Below are positions 1 to 7,732 of a stretch of 14,759 nucleotides of DNA, piece after piece (position 1 is the first letter of the stretch; the number at the start of each line of letters is the position of its first letter). The notes beneath the pieces were generated by a model. It saw nothing but the letters and a program-made list of their open reading frames with translations, searched no databases and was not told the DNA's origin. Position numbers and translations under genes: made by a program. Origin of the DNA: Desulfovibrio sp. (GTDB taxonomy: Bacteria; Desulfobacterota; Desulfovibrionia; Desulfovibrionales; Desulfovibrionaceae); NCBI GenBank assembly GCA_020217165.1, contig JAIWOE010000087.1:1-14759 (forward strand), given 5' to 3'.

Positions 1-117
1 AGGGGGTGGCTTCCGGCACGGGCGCGTCCTGCATGGTCTTGCACCGTCTTCAGACGTTCTTCCAGGCCCGCGAAGGAAAATTTCCTACGGGGGGCGCCAA
101 GGCTCCGTCATGGCAGG

Positions 118-146
118 ATCATATCACGCCTGCCCGTGCCGGGCAA
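118..146 (-). promoter_or_regulatory. Candidate sigma70-type promoter reading off the left edge
   Basis: Read on the minus strand, TTGCCC (141-146) lies 17 bases before TATGAT (118-123), a good match to the -35/-10 consensus. It lies just downstream of the deacetylase gene and would drive transcription leftwards out of the window, so a further minus-strand gene probably begins at the edge. The -35 box overlaps a 6-bp hairpin (TGCCCG, loop TGC, CGGGCA; 131-145) that could belong to the end of the preceding transcript. A start codon for the next gene cannot be fixed: an ATG at 32-34 opens a frame beginning MQDAPVPEATP, but its ribosome-binding site is poor. Confidence 0.4.
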
Positions 147-150
147 ATGC

Positions 151-1470
151 TCAAAACCCAAACTGGGTGTATTCCTTTTCCTTCCTGTTGATGCACTGGA
201 TAATGCGATAATTGCCCTTGGTGTGTCCTTCCTCCAGGGCGCGCTTGCCCAGGCCAAGGCACCGGTCGCAGGCGGTTTGCGGAATCTCGATGCACAGGGA
301 CAAGGGCGAGATGGACGACCAGACTTCGATCTTGCGTACCCCGGCGCAGTCCGAACACAAGGAGACACTTTCCACCTGGCTTTCGGAAATGCCATCGGTA
401 TCGTAGTAGACATCCTTCATGCGGCTGTGCCAGCCGTTCGCCACATCGCCGTCGGCGGGAGCGGCCGGGGGCCGGAAGTAATGGCGGGTGGTCATCTCAC
501 AGACTTTCTTGATGAAATCCATGGTCCGCACGTCCTGTTTGGTGCGGGCGGGGTCAAAATCGGGCTCGCGCACATGGGTGTAGTCCACCCCGGCCATGGC
601 CAAGCAGATACCCAGGTTCACGTACGGCAGCGCCCCCTGGATGGCATAGCCACCTTCCAGCACGGCCAGGTCCGGCTTGAGCAGCTCGTTGAGTCGGGCA
701 TACCCCTGGGCGGAAAAGTTCATGTTGGTGATGGGATCGGTGAAATGGTTGTCCTGCCCGGCGGAATTGATGATGAGATCCGGCTTGAAGTCCTTCAGGA
801 TCGGCAGGATGCACTGTTCCACCACGTACAGGAAGCCTTCGTCCCCGGTACGCGGCGGCAAGGGGATGTTCAGGGTGCGGCCCAGGGCGTTGGGGCCACC
901 CAGTTCATCGGGAAACCCGGTGCCAGGATACAGGGTGCGGCCGTCCTGATGCAGGGAGATGAAGAGGGTGTTGGGATCGTGCCAGTAGATATCCTGGGTG
1001 CCGTCGCCGTGGTGGCAGTCGGTATCGATGATGGCCACCCGCTTGGGGCCGTACTGCTCGCGGATCCACTCCAGCATCACGGCTTCGATGTTGATGTTAC
1101 AGAAGCCGCGGTTGCCCTCCACCACCTTCATGGCGTGGTGCCCCGGAGGGCGCACCAGGGCAAAGGCGCGATCCATCTCACCTTCCATGACCAGCCGCGC
1201 GGCCTTGATGGCGCCGCCGGCGCTGATCATGTGGCTTTTGGTGGCCACGGTTTCCACGCTGGGCAGGCAGAAGTGCACGCGCTCCACGTCCTGCCGGGTG
1301 GCCACCTCGGGCTTGTATTCCACCACGCCTTCGATGTCGAAGAGGCCTTCTTCCTTGAGCTGGTCCTGGGTGTAGAGCAGCCGTTCCTCGCGTTCGGGAT
1401 GCGTGGCTTCGATGGCCCAGTCGAAGGCCGGGAAAAAGACGACGCCAAGGGAATGTTTTGCGGTGAGCAT
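151..1470 (-). CDS. HDAC-family (class II-like) zinc deacetylase with C-terminal Cys4 extension
   Basis: This 439-residue protein belongs to the histone deacetylase/acetylpolyamine amidohydrolase/AcuC superfamily, which removes acyl groups from lysines or polyamines using a bound zinc. Visible signatures are RPPGHHA with the catalytic His pair at 111-112, GFCNINIEAV (122-131), IIDTDCHHGDG with zinc ligands D151 and H153, SAGQDNHFTDP with zinc ligand D240, and LEGGY with the transition-state tyrosine Y275. The catalytic domain ends near residue 335. About 100 further residues follow, with two CxxC pairs (C372/C375 and C401/C404) that look like a small zinc ribbon. The substrate cannot be told from sequence. 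The start ATG at 1470 follows an AAGGA site that overlaps the stop codon of the upstream hydantoinase gene (9 bp gap), so the two are probably cotranscribed. No export signal is seen, so the protein is likely cytoplasmic. Confidence 0.95.
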   Translation of the reverse strand: MLTAKHSLGVVFFPAFDWAIEATHPEREERLLYTQDQLKEEGLFDIEGVVEYKPEVATRQDVERVHFCLPSVETVATKSHMISAGGAIKAARLVMEGEMDRAFALVRPPGHHAMKVVEGNRGFCNINIEAVMLEWIREQYGPKRVAIIDTDCHHGDGTQDIYWHDPNTLFISLHQDGRTLYPGTGFPDELGGPNALGRTLNIPLPPRTGDEGFLYVVEQCILPILKDFKPDLIINSAGQDNHFTDPITNMNFSAQGYARLNELLKPDLAVLEGGYAIQGALPYVNLGICLAMAGVDYTHVREPDFDPARTKQDVRTMDFIKKVCEMTTRHYFRPPAAPADGDVANGWHSRMKDVYYDTDGISESQVESVSLCSDCAGVRKIEVWSSISPLSLCIEIPQTACDRCLGLGKRALEEGHTKGNYRIIQCINRKEKEYTQFGF

Positions 1471-1479
1471 GGTGGTTCC

Positions 1480-3135
1480 TTACTCGGAAATACCCGGCTT
1501 GATCTGGCATTTCACGCGGATGTTCTTGTGGGCGGTGCCGTAGAAGTCCACCATGTTGAAGCTTTGGACCTCGGTGAACTCCACCTCATCGCCGTATTCC
1601 TCGCGGACCTTGAGGCCCTGGCCCTCCAGCATGGCCAGCAGGGACTCCTTGGCCCGGGCCTTGGCGTCCTCCAGGGTAAAGCGGGGGGGGATCTCCTCCA
1701 CCCGGCCCTGGGAAGGGATGACCAGCTGGCGGCGTTCCGTATCTGCGGTGAGCTCCAGCTCCGCCGTGGTTCGGGTCAGGGCCGCACCCACGGCGTTGGC
1801 CACCTCGTAATGCTGGGGGGCTTCCACCTCAAACCCGAAGGCCTGCTCCAGCAGTTCCCGAAAGACCATGGCCGGCCCGCCCATGAGATAGGCTCGCCGG
1901 GGGTCCAGGGTCTTGCCCTTGAGCAGCTCATGGATGGTGTACACGGGCTTTTCGTTAATTTCCCGCACCAGTTCCAGGGCGGCTTCCTTGATGGCGGCCA
2001 CGGCCCTGTCCACAGCGGCCCGGGCCAGTTTTTCCGGATACATGTCCCAGAGGGCGGCCAGTTTTTCGATGCCGCGACGGGAGGCTTCCCGGTCCCGAAA
2101 GCTGGTAATGCGCAGGTAGTTGCAGGCATCGATGAGGGTGGGCGTGTGGCCGCCCTGGGCCATGGACGGCCCCTCGCGCCGCGGCCCCACAAACACCGTA
2201 CCCCCGCGCACCGTGAGCATGGAATCCCCGCCCACGCCGATGCTGCGTGTCTTGAGGGCGCGCACCAGGGTGGGATAGCTGCCCATGGCAATGCCCTCCT
2301 CCACCACCGGCGTGCCCTGGGACAGGAGGGCGATATCCGTGGTGGTGCCACCGATGTCCAGCAGAATGGCATCTTCATAAATGTCGCAGAGGGCCAGCAT
2401 GCCCATGACGCTGGCCGCCGGGCCGGAAAGGATGCTTTCCACGGGCCGGGCACGGGAGGCAGCCAGGGGCATGGTGCCGCCATCGGCCTTGAGGATGCCC
2501 ACCTGCGCCTCAAGTCCCAGCTCCCGCAGGCTGGTTTCCACCGCATCCACAAACCGGTTGTACAACCGCCACACCTGGGCGTTATATGCCGCCGTGGCGA
2601 TGCGACGGGGGAAGTTCAGCAAGCCCGAGAGGCGATGGCCCATGGTCACGTGATCGGCCTGGCCCTGCAGGGCCTGGGCAATCTGCAGCTCGTGGGCCGG
2701 ATTGCGGGTGGAGAACTTGCCCACCACGGCATAGACTCCAAGCCCCAGCTCCCGGCACATGGTCAGGGTGTCCTTGAGGTCCGCCTGCTCCAGGGGCTGG
2801 ATTTCATACCCGCGATGGTCGATGGATCCGGGAATGACGAAGTAGCCCTTGCCATGACGGAAGGATTCCGGATCGATGCCCGGCCCCGAGGAGACAAGGA
2901 TGCCGGCATCCTCGGTTTTGCCTTCCACAATGGCGTTGGTGGACAAGGTGGTGGAGAGGGTGATGCGCTCGATGCGGTGCGCCTTGACCCGGGAACAGAC
3001 GTCTTCCAGGGCCGCATGCACGCTCAACAGCAGATTCCGGTGGTCCGTGAGCACCTTGCACGAGGCCAGCACCTCGCCGCGGTCCACCACCACCGCGTCC
3101 GTGTGGGTCCCTCCCACGTCTATGCCGCAGTACAT
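1480..3135 (-). CDS. Hydantoinase/oxoprolinase family protein (HyuA-like ATPase fold)
   Basis: This 551-residue protein is of the HyuA/oxoprolinase A type, ATP-dependent enzymes that open cyclic amides such as hydantoins or 5-oxoproline, or carboxylate ketones in acetone carboxylase relatives. The N-terminal phosphate-binding loop GIDVGGTHTD covers residues 4-13. LSTTLSTNAIVEG (60-72), SGPAASVMG (237-245), the second actin-like nucleotide loop LLDIGGTTTDIALL (258-271), SIGVGGDS (298-305) and MGGPA (418-422) follow in family order. It is shorter than the roughly 690-residue classic HyuA, and no HyuB partner is nearby, so the reaction is unknown. The start at 3135 is chosen because MYCGIDVGG is the natural N-terminus and GGGAGG precedes it by four bases. 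Longer readings run through pdxA in another frame. The gene overlaps the 3' end of pdxA by 16 bp and is followed 9 bp later by the deacetylase, which implies translational coupling within one operon. Confidence 0.93.
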   Translation of the reverse strand: MYCGIDVGGTHTDAVVVDRGEVLASCKVLTDHRNLLLSVHAALEDVCSRVKAHRIERITLSTTLSTNAIVEGKTEDAGILVSSGPGIDPESFRHGKGYFVIPGSIDHRGYEIQPLEQADLKDTLTMCRELGLGVYAVVGKFSTRNPAHELQIAQALQGQADHVTMGHRLSGLLNFPRRIATAAYNAQVWRLYNRFVDAVETSLRELGLEAQVGILKADGGTMPLAASRARPVESILSGPAASVMGMLALCDIYEDAILLDIGGTTTDIALLSQGTPVVEEGIAMGSYPTLVRALKTRSIGVGGDSMLTVRGGTVFVGPRREGPSMAQGGHTPTLIDACNYLRITSFRDREASRRGIEKLAALWDMYPEKLARAAVDRAVAAIKEAALELVREINEKPVYTIHELLKGKTLDPRRAYLMGGPAMVFRELLEQAFGFEVEAPQHYEVANAVGAALTRTTAELELTADTERRQLVIPSQGRVEEIPPRFTLEDAKARAKESLLAMLEGQGLKVREEYGDEVEFTEVQSFNMVDFYGTAHKNIRVKCQIKPGISE

Positions 3136-4163
3136 GTCGCCTCCCTGCGTCTGACCAGACGGGCCGCCAGCTCCAGCGCGGCCGTGAAACTCGTTGTGGA
3201 TGCGGCGTCCGCACCTGCCAGATCGAAGCCCGTGCCATGGTCCACGGACGTGCGCACAAAGGGCAGGCCCAGGGTCACATTCACGGCTTCGTTGAAATGC
3301 AGGAGCTTGAGGGGCGCCAGGCCTTGATCGTGGTACATGGCGACCACGGCGTCGAATTCGCCATGCACGGCGCGGTGAAACACCGTGTCTCCGGGCAGCG
3401 GGCCGTGCACGTCGCAGCCCCGGGCCCGGGCAACGGCCATGGCTGGCTCGATGCTCTCGATCTCCTCGCGGCCGATGGTCCCGCTTTCCCCGGCATGGGG
3501 GTTGAGGCCGCACACGGCCAGGCGGCGGCGGGGCAGGTCCAGATCTGCCAGAAAATCATGGGTATGCACGATGGTCTGCAGCACGCGGTCCTGGGTGATG
3601 AGCCCGGGCACCGCAGCCAGGGGCGGATGGGTGGTGACCAGGGACACGCGCAGACGATCCCCGCACAGGTGCATGGTCACGTCCTCGCGGGAAAGACCAG
3701 CGTGTTCGGCAAAGAGCTCGGTATGGCCGGGGAAATCATAGCCTGCGGCCTTGAGCATGGCCTTGTGCAGGGGCAGTGTCACCACGCCGTGTGCCTGGCC
3801 CTGGCGCAGCAAGTCGCAGGCCAGCTCCAGGGCCGCGCCAGCAGAATGCCCGCCCTCCACGGTGGGCCGCCCGATGTCCGGCGCCAGGCCCCGCAGGGCC
3901 GGGGGCTCCAGCAGGTAGACCCCCGGGGCCAGGGCAGCAAGATCCGCCGCCAAATCCAGTGTTGTCCAGAACGGCGCCTCCCCGCGACGCAGCACATGCC
4001 GCAACAGCGAGGCCTCGCTACCCAGCAGCACCAACCGCCAGGCCCCACACAGGGGCGTCCCCGGCAGCACCCGCGCCGCCAGCTCAGGCCCCAGACCGCC
4101 GGCATCGCCTAGGGTCACCAGGAGGACATGGCCGGCCGAGGCATCGGTGGTTGTCATCATCAT
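3120..4163 (-). CDS. pdxA: 4-hydroxythreonine-4-phosphate dehydrogenase (PdxA)
   Basis: PdxA oxidises 4-phosphohydroxy-L-threonine with NAD(P)+ in the DXP-dependent route to pyridoxal phosphate. The 347-residue product begins with the family's LLVTLGDAGGLGPE (15-27). It keeps PGHTELFAEHAG (145-156), CGLNPHAGESG (218-228), AMYHDQGL (275-282) and LGLPFVRTSVDHGTGFDLAG (298-317). By comparison with E. coli PdxA, the three metal-binding histidines correspond to H179, H223 and H278. Loop I reads GDAGGLGPE rather than the usual GDPAGIGPE. Three in-frame ATGs stand in a row; the first (4163) is preceded at about 10 bases by AGGA. Its neighbours are not B6 genes, so a PdxA2-type dehydrogenase acting on another 4-phosphorylated hydroxy acid remains possible. 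The 3' end overlaps the hydantoinase start. Confidence 0.93.
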   Translation of the reverse strand: MMMTTTDASAGHVLLVTLGDAGGLGPELAARVLPGTPLCGAWRLVLLGSEASLLRHVLRRGEAPFWTTLDLAADLAALAPGVYLLEPPALRGLAPDIGRPTVEGGHSAGAALELACDLLRQGQAHGVVTLPLHKAMLKAAGYDFPGHTELFAEHAGLSREDVTMHLCGDRLRVSLVTTHPPLAAVPGLITQDRVLQTIVHTHDFLADLDLPRRRLAVCGLNPHAGESGTIGREEIESIEPAMAVARARGCDVHGPLPGDTVFHRAVHGEFDAVVAMYHDQGLAPLKLLHFNEAVNVTLGLPFVRTSVDHGTGFDLAGADAASTTSFTAALELAARLVRRREATCTAA

Positions 4164-4218
4164 GGGGTCCACATCCTGACCATTCTTGATTCCTTGCGTT
4201 TTTTCACACGCATGGCGC

Positions 4219-4247
4219 ACCCTAGCAAAAGGGGCAGGCAGGGGCAA
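4219..4247 (-). promoter_or_regulatory. Weak candidate promoter for the pdxA-hydantoinase-deacetylase unit
   Basis: On the minus strand TTGCCC (4242-4247) and TAGGGT (4219-4224) are separated by exactly 17 bases in the 109-bp gap between the VanZ-like gene and pdxA. The -35 is good and the -10 is only half matched. Transcription from here would start close to a short 17-codon reading frame described in the findings. Confidence 0.3.
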
Positions 4248-4272
4248 GGCAGGGATTGGGCCTGCCGACCAT

Positions 4273-4638
4273 TTAGCGCAGGGGCAGCCATTGCCTGCCC
4301 CGGCCGCCCAGCCAGGTCCCCAGGGCCACGCCCAGGGTGTTGGCGGCCATGTCCCACCACGAGAGGGACCGGTACGGCGTGAGCCCCTGCAGCAACTCCA
4401 GGGCCAGGCCCAGGCCCAGCATGGCCAGGGCCCAGGCGCGGGGATTGTGGCGCAGGGCCAACCGCGGCAGCAGGGCCAGCCAGGCGTAGGCAATGGCGTG
4501 GGCGGCAAGGTCCGCATGGTTGAACACCGCCGGGGGCCCCACATCAGGCAGCAGGGACAGGGCCACCACCAGGGCCAGACTGGCCAGCCAGGTTGCACGC
4601 AGCACGCTCGCCCCGCGGGAGGTCAGATATAGCGTCAC
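4273..4638 (-). CDS. VanZ-like integral membrane protein
   Basis: This 121-residue membrane protein is of the VanZ-like family, whose namesake gives low-level teicoplanin resistance by an unknown mechanism. Most chromosomal members have no known role. About four hydrophobic segments are visible, near residues 14-31, 43-62, 67-84 and 97-110. The conserved family features are present: NHADLAAHAIAY (40-51) with H41/D43/H47, and ELLQGLTPYRSLSWWDMAANTLG (81-103) with E81, Q84, R90, D96 and N100. The GTG start at 4638 is preferred because GGAG lies seven bases upstream. A longer TTG-started reading from 4677 has no such support. It lies upstream of pdxA on the same strand with a 109-bp gap and is divergent from the exonuclease gene. 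Confidence 0.85.
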   Translation of the reverse strand: MTLYLTSRGASVLRATWLASLALVVALSLLPDVGPPAVFNHADLAAHAIAYAWLALLPRLALRHNPRAWALAMLGLGLALELLQGLTPYRSLSWWDMAANTLGVALGTWLGGRGRQWLPLR

Positions 4639-4662
4639 GGTTTCACTCCGCAATTCTCCGGG

Positions 4663-4690
4663 TTGCTTTTGCAGCAAATTTCGCTATGAT
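4663..4690 (+). promoter_or_regulatory. Candidate sigma70-type promoter for the exonuclease gene
   Basis: TTGCTT (4663-4668), a 16-base spacer and TATGAT (4685-4690) lie in the divergent gap between the VanZ-like gene and the RNase D-like gene. The local sequence is AT-rich compared with its surroundings. A transcript would begin near 4697, leaving a leader of about 47 bases before the ATG at 4744. No good Shine-Dalgarno motif is seen before that ATG. Confidence 0.45.
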
Positions 4691-4743
4691 CGCCTATCAC
4701 CAATTGTTGTGGTTGTCACAATCCAATCACGTCCACGCACCGT

Positions 4744-5367
4744 ATGCCCATTCTCCTCGCCGCGCCCAGACCCAGTACGCTGGAGTCGTATCGCCAGCCC
4801 ATTCCGCCTGAGGCCATCAACGCCCTCCCCCTCACCCGATATGAAGGGCCTGTTCACGTGTTCCCCGATGCCGGCGACCTCGACGCCGCCATCAGCGACC
4901 TCATTGCCGAACCTGTCATCGGGTTTGATACGGAACGCCGTCCCACCTTTCGCAAGGGGCAGAACTTTCCCCTTTCCCTGCTGCAGCTGGCCACGGCCAA
5001 TGCGGTGTACCTGTTTCAGCTGTGCCGCATGAACGTCCCCACCATCCTGGAATCGCTCATGAGCGACCCCGGCACGGTAAAAACCGGCGTGGCCGTGCAT
5101 GATGACGTGCGAGAGCTGCGGGAAGTGCTGCGCTTTGACGCCGCCGGCTTCGTGGACTTGGGCCAGGTGGCCCGCGTGCACAACCTGCCCACCTGCGGCC
5201 TGCGCAATCTGGCCGCCAATTTTTTGGGCATCCGCATTTCCAAAAAAGAACGCTGCTCCAACTGGGGTCGCGAGAGCCTCACTCCCCAGCAAATCGCCTA
5301 CGCCGCCACCGACGCCTGGGCCAGCCGGGAAATCCACTTGCGCATGCAGGCCGCCAAGCTCCTATGA
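4744..5367 (+). CDS. RNase D-like 3'-5' exonuclease (DEDDy superfamily)
   Basis: This 207-residue single-domain 3'-5' exonuclease is of the DnaQ/RNase D fold and is expected to trim RNA or DNA 3' ends with two divalent metals. Motif I is IGFDTERRP, with D62 and E64. Motif II is GVAVHDDVREL, with D121 the likely metal ligand. Motif III is YAATDA, with Y186 and D190, making it a DEDDy enzyme. GLRNLAANFLG (152-162) followed by SNWGRESLTPQQIAYAATD (172-190) is characteristic of RNase D and WRN-exonuclease-like proteins. Unlike full RNase D (about 375 residues) there are no HRDC domains, so substrate choice is open. No strong ribosome-binding site precedes the ATG. The stop codon overlaps the start of the next gene by four bases (ATGA), indicating coupled translation. 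Confidence 0.9.
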   Translation: MPILLAAPRPSTLESYRQPIPPEAINALPLTRYEGPVHVFPDAGDLDAAISDLIAEPVIGFDTERRPTFRKGQNFPLSLLQLATANAVYLFQLCRMNVPTILESLMSDPGTVKTGVAVHDDVRELREVLRFDAAGFVDLGQVARVHNLPTCGLRNLAANFLGIRISKKERCSNWGRESLTPQQIAYAATDAWASREIHLRMQAAKLL

Positions 5368-6011
5368 ACTGCATGCGGAGGGCCAGGGCCTTCTTTGGGA
5401 CACCCTTTCGGGTACTGCCCTTGCTGCTGGCGCTGCTGACACAGCACTGGGCCGCCCTCCCCGCCGAGGCCATCACCTACCGCCTGCTCATCTCCACCCC
5501 TCAGCGGGAGCTGCGATCTGCCCGACTGGCGGTACAGGGCCGCTCCACCCTGCCGGTAGATGCCACGGAGCAGGCCCAGGAAGCCTCCGCCCTGAACCAG
5601 GCCGTCCGCCAGGCCGTGGCCCAGGTGCGCGAGGATCTGGAAGCCAAGCTCCGGCGCCGCAACTTGGAGCTGGTGCTGGAATTTCCCGGACTCCCCCTCG
5701 TATCCTCCACCCCTCCGGAAGAAGACGATGCCGTGCGCCGGGCGGCGGTGTATGTGCATCGCGTGGTGAGCCTGGGAGCCCTCACCGGCCAGGGCCTGGC
5801 CGTGGAGGCAGATGTGGAAGTCGTCTACACCTTGGCCCGTAACGCCACCGCTCCGGTGGAGCGTCCCGCCTCGGGCCAGCCTCCCCTGTCCCTCACCGCT
5901 CCCCGTGGCGGAGTGTTCGAGACGCCAACACCAGATCCCAACGCCTCCCGCGAGGCCCTCATCCGGCTGCTGGAGCAAGGCGCCGACCGCCTGCGTGACG
6001 GGCTGGAATAG
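5364..6011 (+). CDS. Secreted protein of unknown function
   Basis: I do not recognise a family for this 215-residue product. It begins with basic residues and a hydrophobic run (about 16-30), with a likely signal-peptidase I site after LPAEA near residue 36, so it should be exported to the periplasm. Residues 67-101 are charged and Ala/Gln/Glu-rich and look helical, possibly a coiled coil. An alternating hydrophobic region (about 101-155) suggests beta strands. A Pro-rich linker (about 162-192) precedes a short terminal helix. The ATG overlaps the exonuclease stop codon (ATGA), so expression is probably coupled to it. A second in-frame ATG lies three codons later. It is followed 44 bases later by nadE. 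Its placement between a nuclease and NAD synthetase gives no functional clue. Confidence 0.75.
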   Translation: MNCMRRARAFFGTPFRVLPLLLALLTQHWAALPAEAITYRLLISTPQRELRSARLAVQGRSTLPVDATEQAQEASALNQAVRQAVAQVREDLEAKLRRRNLELVLEFPGLPLVSSTPPEEDDAVRRAAVYVHRVVSLGALTGQGLAVEADVEVVYTLARNATAPVERPASGQPPLSLTAPRGGVFETPTPDPNASREALIRLLEQGADRLRDGLE

Positions 6012-6055
6012 CGCCCGCTCTTTACCGGCGGCCGCTGCAGGAGTAGAGTTCCGCC

Positions 6056-7702
6056 ATGCACATCGCACTGCTGCAACTGAATCCCACTGTAGGCGACCTG
6101 GAGGGCAACGCCGCCCGCCTGGCCGCCATGTCCCGCCAGGCGGCCGCCCAGGGCGCCCGGCTGTGTCTGGCTCCGGAACTGGCCATCCATGGCTATCCCC
6201 CGCGAGACCTGCTGTTGTACCAGGATTTTTTGGATCGCAGCATGGCCGTGCTGGGCCAGTTGGCCCGGGACCTTGCCGATGGCCCGGCCCTGCTGGTGGG
6301 GGCGGCCCTGCCCCGGCCGTCCTGCTGTTCCGACGGCGGAAAATCCCTGTATAATGGCGCGGTGTTATTGCAGCGAGGGAGCATTACCCACAGCTTTTAC
6401 AAATGCCTGCTGCCCACCTACGATGTGTTTGACGAAGCCCGATACTTCGAGCCCGGCCACACCCCCGGCTCCTTTGAGCTGGACGGCCTGCACTTCGGCG
6501 TGACCATTTGCGAAGATCTTTGGAATGACATTGATTTTTGGCAGCGCCGCCAATACGCCACGGACCCTGTGGCCATCCTCAAGGCCCAGGGGGTGGATTG
6601 CATCCTCAACCTTTCGGGGTCCCCCTTTACCGCCGGCAAGCAGGCCACCCGTGAGGCCCTGCTTGCCGCCGTGGCCAAAAAATATCGCCTGCCCATTTTT
6701 TATGTGAATCAGGTCGGCGGCAACGATGACCTGCTCTTCGACGGCCGCTCCATGGCCTTCGATGCCAAGGGGCGCTGCACGGCCAGGGCCGCGGCCTTTG
6801 AAGAAGAAGTGCTGCTGGTGCACACGGACAACGGTGGGCCGCGCGCGCCGGAAGATCCAGCCCCGGAGGAGGAAATCCGGCTGGCCCTGCTGTGCGGCAT
6901 CCGGGACTATCTGGCCAAGACCGGCTTCTCCCGAGTGGTGCTGGGGCTGTCCGGGGGCATCGATTCCGCCCTCACCGCGGTGCTTGCGGCCCAGGCCCTG
7001 GGTCCTGAACAGGTGCTGGCCGTGTGTCTGCCTTCCCCCTACTCCAGCCAGGGGTCCCTGGACGACTCCTACGAATTGTGCCGCCGTATGGGCATTCCCT
7101 GCATCACCCTTCCCATTTCCGACCTCATGCACGCCTACGATCGCGCCCTGGCCGAGCCCTTTGCCGGCCTGGCCCAGGATGTCACCGAAGAGAACCTGCA
7201 GTCACGCATTCGCGGCGGACTGCTCATGGCCATCTCCAACAAACAGGGCCGGCTCCTGCTGACCACGGGCAACAAGAGCGAGCTTTCCGTTGGATATGCA
7301 ACCATTTACGGAGACATGTGCGGAGGGTTGGCTGTCATTGCCGACCTGCCCAAGATGACGGTCTATGCCCTGGCCCGCCACGTGAACCAGCGCTTTGGCA
7401 ACCCGATCCCCTCTGAAATCATTGACAAAGCACCCTCCGCAGAACTGCGGCCAGACCAGAAGGACCAGGATAGCCTGCCGCCCTACGAGGAGCTGGACGC
7501 CATTCTCAAAGCCTATGTGGAAGATCGGCAGAGCCCGGCCGCCATCGCGGCGCAAGGCTTTGCCCAGGACGTGGTGGACAAGGTGGTGCGTCTGGTGCAG
7601 CGCGCTGAGTTCAAGCGCCGTCAGGCTGCGCCAGGGCTCAAGATCACGGATCGCGCCTTTGGTCAGGGCTGGCGCATGCCCCTGGCAGGGCGCTGGCTGT
7701 AA
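6056..7702 (+). CDS. nadE: Glutamine-dependent NAD+ synthetase
   Basis: This 548-residue enzyme amidates nicotinic acid adenine dinucleotide to NAD+, the last step of NAD synthesis, using ammonia from glutamine. The N-terminal nitrilase-like glutaminase domain (about 1-260) has the Glu-Lys-Cys triad: E41 in LAPELAIHGYPPRDLL, K116 in FYKCLLPTYDVFDE, and C152 in VTICEDLWND. The C-terminal synthetase domain has the ATP pyrophosphatase loop LSGGIDSALT (298-307). TTGNKSE, YGDMCGGLAVIADLPKMTVY and the C-terminal PSAELRPDQKDQDSLPPYEELD follow, all typical. The length is normal for the fused glutaminase-synthetase form, so no separate amidotransferase is needed. AGGAG at 6039-6043 precedes the ATG by 12 bases. 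The gene converges on the LPP20-like gene across an 88-bp gap that contains a hairpin. Confidence 0.97.
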   Translation: MHIALLQLNPTVGDLEGNAARLAAMSRQAAAQGARLCLAPELAIHGYPPRDLLLYQDFLDRSMAVLGQLARDLADGPALLVGAALPRPSCCSDGGKSLYNGAVLLQRGSITHSFYKCLLPTYDVFDEARYFEPGHTPGSFELDGLHFGVTICEDLWNDIDFWQRRQYATDPVAILKAQGVDCILNLSGSPFTAGKQATREALLAAVAKKYRLPIFYVNQVGGNDDLLFDGRSMAFDAKGRCTARAAAFEEEVLLVHTDNGGPRAPEDPAPEEEIRLALLCGIRDYLAKTGFSRVVLGLSGGIDSALTAVLAAQALGPEQVLAVCLPSPYSSQGSLDDSYELCRRMGIPCITLPISDLMHAYDRALAEPFAGLAQDVTEENLQSRIRGGLLMAISNKQGRLLLTTGNKSELSVGYATIYGDMCGGLAVIADLPKMTVYALARHVNQRFGNPIPSEIIDKAPSAELRPDQKDQDSLPPYEELDAILKAYVEDRQSPAAIAAQGFAQDVVDKVVRLVQRAEFKRRQAAPGLKITDRAFGQGWRMPLAGRWL

Positions 7703-7732
7703 AAAACGACGGCCCCGAACAATTCCCGCGGT

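Noticed and set aside
136..3327. Very long (1063-codon) plus-strand open frame
   Set aside because: It lies antisense to three genes with clear catalytic motifs. Its translation is low-complexity (His/Gly/Gln-rich) with no domain. Such frames are common opposite GC-rich coding sequence.
3136..3513. N-terminal extension of the hydantoinase gene
   Set aside because: The extra frame lies inside pdxA, is Arg/Pro-rich, and the natural N-terminus MYCGIDVGG has its own GGGAGG site.
4639..4677. TTG-started longer form of the VanZ-like protein
   Set aside because: The extension has no good ribosome-binding site, whereas the GTG at 4638 has GGAG at the right distance and starts just before the first hydrophobic segment.
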